Shown piece after piece: positions 60,430 to 64,000 of a DNA stretch of 64,000 nt. A program made the position numbers and the translations under genes. The notes beneath the pieces are model-generated. The model ran no database searches. It was not told the DNA's origin and saw nothing but the letters and a program-made list of their open reading frames with translations. The stretch's first letter is position 1. The number at the start of each line of letters is the position of its first letter. The DNA is from Paenibacillus sp. MSJ-34. Lineage in GTDB: Bacteria > Bacillota > Bacilli > Paenibacillales > Paenibacillaceae. The stretch covers positions 62,001 through 126,000 of the forward strand of contig NZ_JAHLPR010000006.1 in NCBI RefSeq assembly GCF_018918005.1, written 5' to 3'.

Positions 60430-61689
60430 ATGAAAGTATTGATCGTGGACGACGAGAAAATTGTAAGAATCGCGCTGAAGACGATGGTGGCATGGGAAGA
60501 CTATGGGTTTCAACTGATCGGAGGGGCGTCGGACGGGCTCGCGGCGTTAAAGCTGATTGAGCGGGAACAGCCCGATATCGTGATTACCGACTTGAAAATG
60601 CCGAAGCTGGACGGGTTGGGCCTCATCGCCAAGCTGCAGGAAAACCGCTTTCCCGGGAAAACGATCGTGCTTAGCAATTACGGGGAGTACGAATTGGTGA
60701 GAAAGGCGATGAAGCTCGGGGCGTTCGATTATTTGCTCAAAATTACGTTGAAACCGGATGAATTGTTGGAATTGCTGAGGAAAGCGGCGGAACGAATCGC
60801 GGAGGACAGAAAGCAGAAACAACTTCATTTGCAAGTGCATTTCGCCTTGAAGGAAAATCAATTGCTCTTGAAAAGGCAGTTTCTATACGATCTGCTGCAT
60901 GACGGGTCCTATCCTCCGGCCTATATCGAGCGGAAAGCGAAGGAACTCGGCATCGCAGCCGTTCCGGGCGACAGTTGCCTGCTGCGGATCGAGATCGAGC
61001 GTTTTGAGAGCGCTTTATCGACAGGGAAAATCAAGGATAAGGAACTTCTCGGCTTCTCGGTCGGGAACATCGTTCGCGACGTATTAAGCGAGTTCGAGCC
61101 GATCGAAGTGGTGGATTTGCACAGCAAGGAATACGTCGTGCTCATGCCGGCGGCGGGCGGCGATGCCGATACGGAACGGCGCAAGCGGCATCTATTGCGC
61201 AAAATTCCCGCCATGCTGCAAATGTATCTGAATTTGACGGTCAGCGCGGCGTTTAGCGAACCTTTCAACGGTTTGGAGCGAATGAGGCCGGCGTACGAAT
61301 CGCTGGCAAAAAGCCGAGCGGAAGCGAACGAGCCGAGACGGCGCAAATACCGCAAAGAAGTGAACGCGATCATCGATTTCCTGGAGCAGCATCACTGTCA
61401 AAAAATAACGTTGGAAATGGTCGCCCAACAAGTGAGCATGAATGAAAGTTATTTATGCCGTTTGTTCAAGAACGAGACCGGCAAGAACATTATCAATTAT
61501 TTGAACGATTACCGGATGGAGCGGGCGCGTAAGCTGCTGACCAATCCCGACCTGAACGTTCGCGAAGTCGCGGCTTCCATCGGCATCGAGAATCAGTTTT
61601 ACTTCAATCGCATGTTCCGCAAATATTACGGGCAAAGCCCGAGCGAGTTTAAGAAAAAAGTTCTTTTCCCCGATAGTCAAAATAGTTGA
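60430..61689 (+). CDS. YesN-type response regulator with AraC HTH
   Basis: A 419-residue regulator: receiver 1-120 (VLIVDDEKIVRIALK, phosphoacceptor Asp in PDIVITDLKMPKLDG), a middle segment and a C-terminal AraC domain (~315-412, KITLEMVAQQVSMNESYLCRLFKNETGKNIINYLNDYR and NVREVAASIGIENQFYFNRMFRKYYGQSPSEF). ATG 60430 has GGCGGG eight bases upstream; GTG 60421 is an alternative. It likely activates the binding-protein/permease genes that follow. Confidence 0.92.
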   Translation: MKVLIVDDEKIVRIALKTMVAWEDYGFQLIGGASDGLAALKLIEREQPDIVITDLKMPKLDGLGLIAKLQENRFPGKTIVLSNYGEYELVRKAMKLGAFDYLLKITLKPDELLELLRKAAERIAEDRKQKQLHLQVHFALKENQLLLKRQFLYDLLHDGSYPPAYIERKAKELGIAAVPGDSCLLRIEIERFESALSTGKIKDKELLGFSVGNIVRDVLSEFEPIEVVDLHSKEYVVLMPAAGGDADTERRKRHLLRKIPAMLQMYLNLTVSAAFSEPFNGLERMRPAYESLAKSRAEANEPRRRKYRKEVNAIIDFLEQHHCQKITLEMVAQQVSMNESYLCRLFKNETGKNIINYLNDYRMERARKLLTNPDLNVREVAASIGIENQFYFNRMFRKYYGQSPSEFKKKVLFPDSQNS

Positions 61690-61706
61690 TGTTTAGGTAA
61701 ATACAA

Positions 61707-61736
61707 TTGATACCAAGTCCCTCTTATCTATATTAC
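61707..61736 (+). promoter_or_regulatory. Candidate promoter of the CUT1 operon
   Basis: TTGATA (61707-61712) with TATATT (61729-61734, 16-bp spacer) or TATTAC (61731-61736, 18-bp spacer), about 45 bases before the binding-protein gene. Confidence 0.5.
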
Positions 61737-61779
61737 GATGGAACCGGGAACGCAAGATTCGAAAAACGGAGGGTTCTAG

Positions 61780-63225
61780 ATGAAAGATAATCTGTTGAGA
61801 CACGCAGTACTTTTATCCATGCTGGCGCTGATCGTCATTTTCGTATCGGCATGCGGAGGCAATCAGGCGGCGCCGCCGGAACAACCGCAGCAGCCGGCCG
61901 CCCAGCAAGAGGAGGCGAAGCAGGAGGAAGCGCCGAAGAGCGAAGAGCCTGCGCCGACGGAAGAGAAAAAGGAATTTGCCAACAAGGAGCTGAACGTCGC
62001 CGTATTTGAGGGCGGCTACGGCAAAGCTTATTGGGAAGAAGTCATTAAACGGTTCGAAGCCGATTACCCAGGGGTCAAAGTCAACTTGACGTCCAATCCG
62101 AAAATTATGGATGTCATCAAACCGCAATTGGTAGCGGGCAATCCGCCCGATTTCATCTACGCCCCTTTAACCGAGAATACGCATACGATCCAGGCGATGA
62201 TCAAGGAAAAGGCGTTTCTGGAACTGAACGATGTGTTCGACAGCAAAACGCTCGATCAGGATGTCCCGCTTAAAGATGTCATCACGGACGGCATGTTGGA
62301 GTATGCCCAGCCTTATAAAGACGGCAAAATTTATTACGCCCCGTTCTACGTTTCGACGTTGGGCTTGTGGTACAACCAGACGTTATTCGAGCAAAAAGGT
62401 TGGAAAGCTCCCGAAACTTGGGACGAATTTTTCGCTCTGGGCGAAACGGCCAAGCAGGAAGGGCGATCTCTTTTCACTTATCAGGGCATCTATCCGTCCT
62501 ATAACGAAAGCGTAGTCGTGCCTACGATCGCTTCGTTCGGCGGCATCGAAGCGATTGCCAAAATCGAAAATTACGAAGAAAACGCGTTTAAATCGGATGC
62601 GGTAAAGCAGGCGTTCGAAATTTACAATCAAATTGCGCAAAAAGGGTACTTAATGCCGGGAACGGTCGCCTTGAACCATACGCAGGCGCAAACCGAGTTT
62701 CTGAAAGGCAAGGCGCTGTTCATTCCGAACGGCAACTGGTTCGAAGGGGAGATGAAGGACGCTCCGCGCGAGGAAGGTTTCAAATTCGGATTTATGGCTC
62801 CTCCGGTCAAAAATGCGGGAGATCAGCGCTATGCGCAAACGAGCTTTGAAGGTCTGTACATTCCGCTCAAAGCGAAAAATCCGGAGCTGGCGAAAGAATT
62901 TTTGAAATATCAATATACGGAAGAGAGCGTGAAGTCGAACGCCGAGAAGTCGATGGGGGTTCTGGCGGTGAAGAACGGGGCCGAACTGGCGAAACCGTAT
63001 ATTTCGGAATCGATGTACAATTCCGTTAAGGTATTCGATAACGGCGTCAAACCGGTTCTGTTCCAATGGACGGTCACGCCGAAGACGGAAATTATTATCA
63101 ATGACGAATTGTACAATCCGCTCAACAATATTATGAACAAGAAATCGACCGTTGACGAGTGGATGGACCGCGTGGAGAAAGCTTCGGCCAAACTGCGCGA
63201 TTTAATGGCGAAGTCTTCCCAGTAA
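61780..63225 (+). CDS. CUT1 sugar-binding lipoprotein
   Basis: A 481-residue extracellular family 1 binding protein: lipobox Cys25 (FVSACG), a Pro/Gln/Glu-rich tether to ~68, then LNVAVFEGGYGKAYWEEVIKRFEADYPGVKVNLTSNPKIMDVIKPQLVAGNPPDFIYAPL and YYAPFYVSTLGLWYNQTLFEQKGWKAPETWDEFFAL. It resembles N-acetylglucosamine/oligosaccharide binders (NgcE-like), but the ligand is not fixed by sequence. It follows the kinase/regulator pair, which probably senses the same sugar. GGAGGGTTCTAG precedes the ATG. Confidence 0.9.
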   Translation: MKDNLLRHAVLLSMLALIVIFVSACGGNQAAPPEQPQQPAAQQEEAKQEEAPKSEEPAPTEEKKEFANKELNVAVFEGGYGKAYWEEVIKRFEADYPGVKVNLTSNPKIMDVIKPQLVAGNPPDFIYAPLTENTHTIQAMIKEKAFLELNDVFDSKTLDQDVPLKDVITDGMLEYAQPYKDGKIYYAPFYVSTLGLWYNQTLFEQKGWKAPETWDEFFALGETAKQEGRSLFTYQGIYPSYNESVVVPTIASFGGIEAIAKIENYEENAFKSDAVKQAFEIYNQIAQKGYLMPGTVALNHTQAQTEFLKGKALFIPNGNWFEGEMKDAPREEGFKFGFMAPPVKNAGDQRYAQTSFEGLYIPLKAKNPELAKEFLKYQYTEESVKSNAEKSMGVLAVKNGAELAKPYISESMYNSVKVFDNGVKPVLFQWTVTPKTEIIINDELYNPLNNIMNKKSTVDEWMDRVEKASAKLRDLMAKSSQ

Positions 63226-63258
63226 AAGCAGGTATTCAGGCAAGTATTCTTCCTATCC

Positions 63259-63287
63259 GTCCGGCGAAGCTCCGCCTTCGCCCGGAC
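63259..63287 (+). other. Intercistronic hairpin
   Basis: GTCCGGCGAAG pairs with CTTCGCCCGGAC (one bulge) and has no T run. It lies between the binding-protein and permease genes and probably stabilises the upstream message, like the hairpin at 21788. Confidence 0.6.
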
Positions 63288-63309
63288 ATCGCTTCCAGGG
63301 GGTAAATTC

Positions 63310-64000
63310 ATGACCAACCGTAGCAAAAATGTTTTTATTGCGGTTTGCGTCCTTCCCGCCGTGATCGTCTTCGGCATTTTTTCGCTGTATCCGTTTCTCC
63401 GGGCCATTACGATGGCCTTTTACAGTTGGAGCGGCATTTCGGCCGAGAGCGAGTTTATCGGTTTGGACAATTTCCGCACGCTGGCACAGGATCCGATCGT
63501 TTGGAAATCGCTGCGCAACAATATTTTCCTGCTTCTCGTCGTCCCGGTCGTCACGATGGCGCTGTCTTTGCTGTTCGCCGTATTGCTGACACGCAAAAGG
63601 TTTCGGGAACGGCCGTTTTACCGTACCGTCTTTTTCTTTCCGAACGTGCTTGCGCTCGTCGTCATTTCGATCTTATGGTCTTTCATCTACCATCCGACGT
63701 TCGGCATTTTAAATTCCTTTATGGAAGCGATCGGGCTCCAAAGCTTGACGCATGCCTGGCTCGGGGAGAGCGGCACGGTACTGTGGGCCCTTGTGTTTCC
63801 GATGGTGTGGCAGGCGGTCGGCTATTATATGATCATCTATATTGCGGCGATGGAGGGGGTTCCTGCTCATTTGTACGAATCGGCCGTGCTGGAGGGGGCG
63901 ACGGAAATGCAGCAATTTCTGCATATTACGTTTCCGCTTATTTGGAGCGTCGTGCGGATTACGATCGTCTTTTTCCTGATCGGCGTGTTTAACAACAGCT
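63310..64000 (+). CDS. CUT1 sugar ABC permease, 3' end outside window
   Basis: The first 230 codons of a MalF/UgpA/NgcF-type permease: FIAVCVLPAVIVFGIFSLYPFLRAITMAFYSWSG, RTVFFFPNVLALVVISILWSFIYHPTFGILN, MVWQAVGYYMIIYIAAMEGVPAHLYESAVLEGATEMQQF (EAA loop). The frame is open to the window edge. AGGGGG lies eight bases before the ATG. A second permease is expected beyond the edge. Confidence 0.9.
   Translation, partial: MTNRSKNVFIAVCVLPAVIVFGIFSLYPFLRAITMAFYSWSGISAESEFIGLDNFRTLAQDPIVWKSLRNNIFLLLVVPVVTMALSLLFAVLLTRKRFRERPFYRTVFFFPNVLALVVISILWSFIYHPTFGILNSFMEAIGLQSLTHAWLGESGTVLWALVFPMVWQAVGYYMIIYIAAMEGVPAHLYESAVLEGATEMQQFLHITFPLIWSVVRITIVFFLIGVFNNS

Overview
The window looks like a chromosome segment of a Paenibacillaceae-type Firmicute (Paenibacillus/Cohnella relatives). 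This rests on the mid-50s GC (judged by eye), strong AGGAGG-type ribosome binding sites, S-layer-homology (SLH) anchored surface proteins, several YesM/YesN-type two-component systems beside sugar ABC transporters, a split FeoB, and Bacillus-like orthologues (yclNOPQ, pdxK, yuzB-like). No rRNA, tRNA, CRISPR array, phage module or intact transposase gene was found.

Layout. 1-1.2 kb: 3' part of uxaC. 1.2-1.7 kb: two short-motif arrays. 1.7-4.2 kb (minus): feoA, feoB GTPase part, feoB membrane part. 4.2-9.4 kb: a BIG2/SLH surface protein with an unclear 5' end, an ECF sigma/anti-sigma pair, a DinB protein and a WYL-regulator fragment. 9.4-15.7 kb: a 2119-residue secreted, SLH-anchored GH59 (galactocerebrosidase-like) enzyme. 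16-26.6 kb: a sugar-sensing unit (kinase, AraC-type regulator, binding lipoprotein) divergent from a YtfQRT/YjfF-type galactose/galactofuranose-family importer with a second YtfQ-like binding protein. 26.6-31.2 kb: beta-phosphoglucomutase, a GH65 disaccharide phosphorylase and an AraC regulator. 31.3-35.3 kb: a petrobactin-type siderophore importer (yclNOPQ) behind a perfect Fur box. 35.4-38.6 kb: mug, a cupin, a HesB-like protein, a DUF1450 protein, a CGNR zinc-finger regulator and a DinB protein. 38.8-42.3 kb: a CUT1 sugar or glycerophosphate importer without its ATPase. 42.4-43.5 kb: an AI-2E family membrane protein. 43.6-51.3 kb: a tightly coupled seven-gene operon (KAS III, ATP-grasp, NAD-dependent reductase, adenylate-forming enzyme, GNAT-like protein, SDR, acyl-CoA-dehydrogenase-like flavoenzyme) that looks like an unassigned biosynthetic cluster. 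51.3-55.9 kb: a sigJ-like pseudogene, pdxK, and a four-domain CoA-disulfide-reductase/rhodanese/TusA/DsrE protein under an ArsR repressor. 55.9-58.5 kb: TetR, MFS efflux pump, VOC protein. 58.6-64 kb: a second YesM/YesN pair with a CUT1 sugar-binding protein and a permease cut by the window end.

How it works together. Most of the window concerns carbohydrate capture (GH59 at the surface, GH65 and PgmB inside, four importer sets, two sensor pairs), with two iron acquisition systems and sulfide/persulfide handling.

The least explained structure is non-coding. Five intergenic places carry arrays of four motifs of about 21 bp with start-to-start spacings close to 50-52, 59-72 and 50-55 bp, that is, near whole helical turns. 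The arrays use at least three unrelated motif sequences. One lies inside a 313-bp element with perfect 14-bp terminal inverted repeats and a 7-bp target duplication, and that element appears to interrupt a further array.
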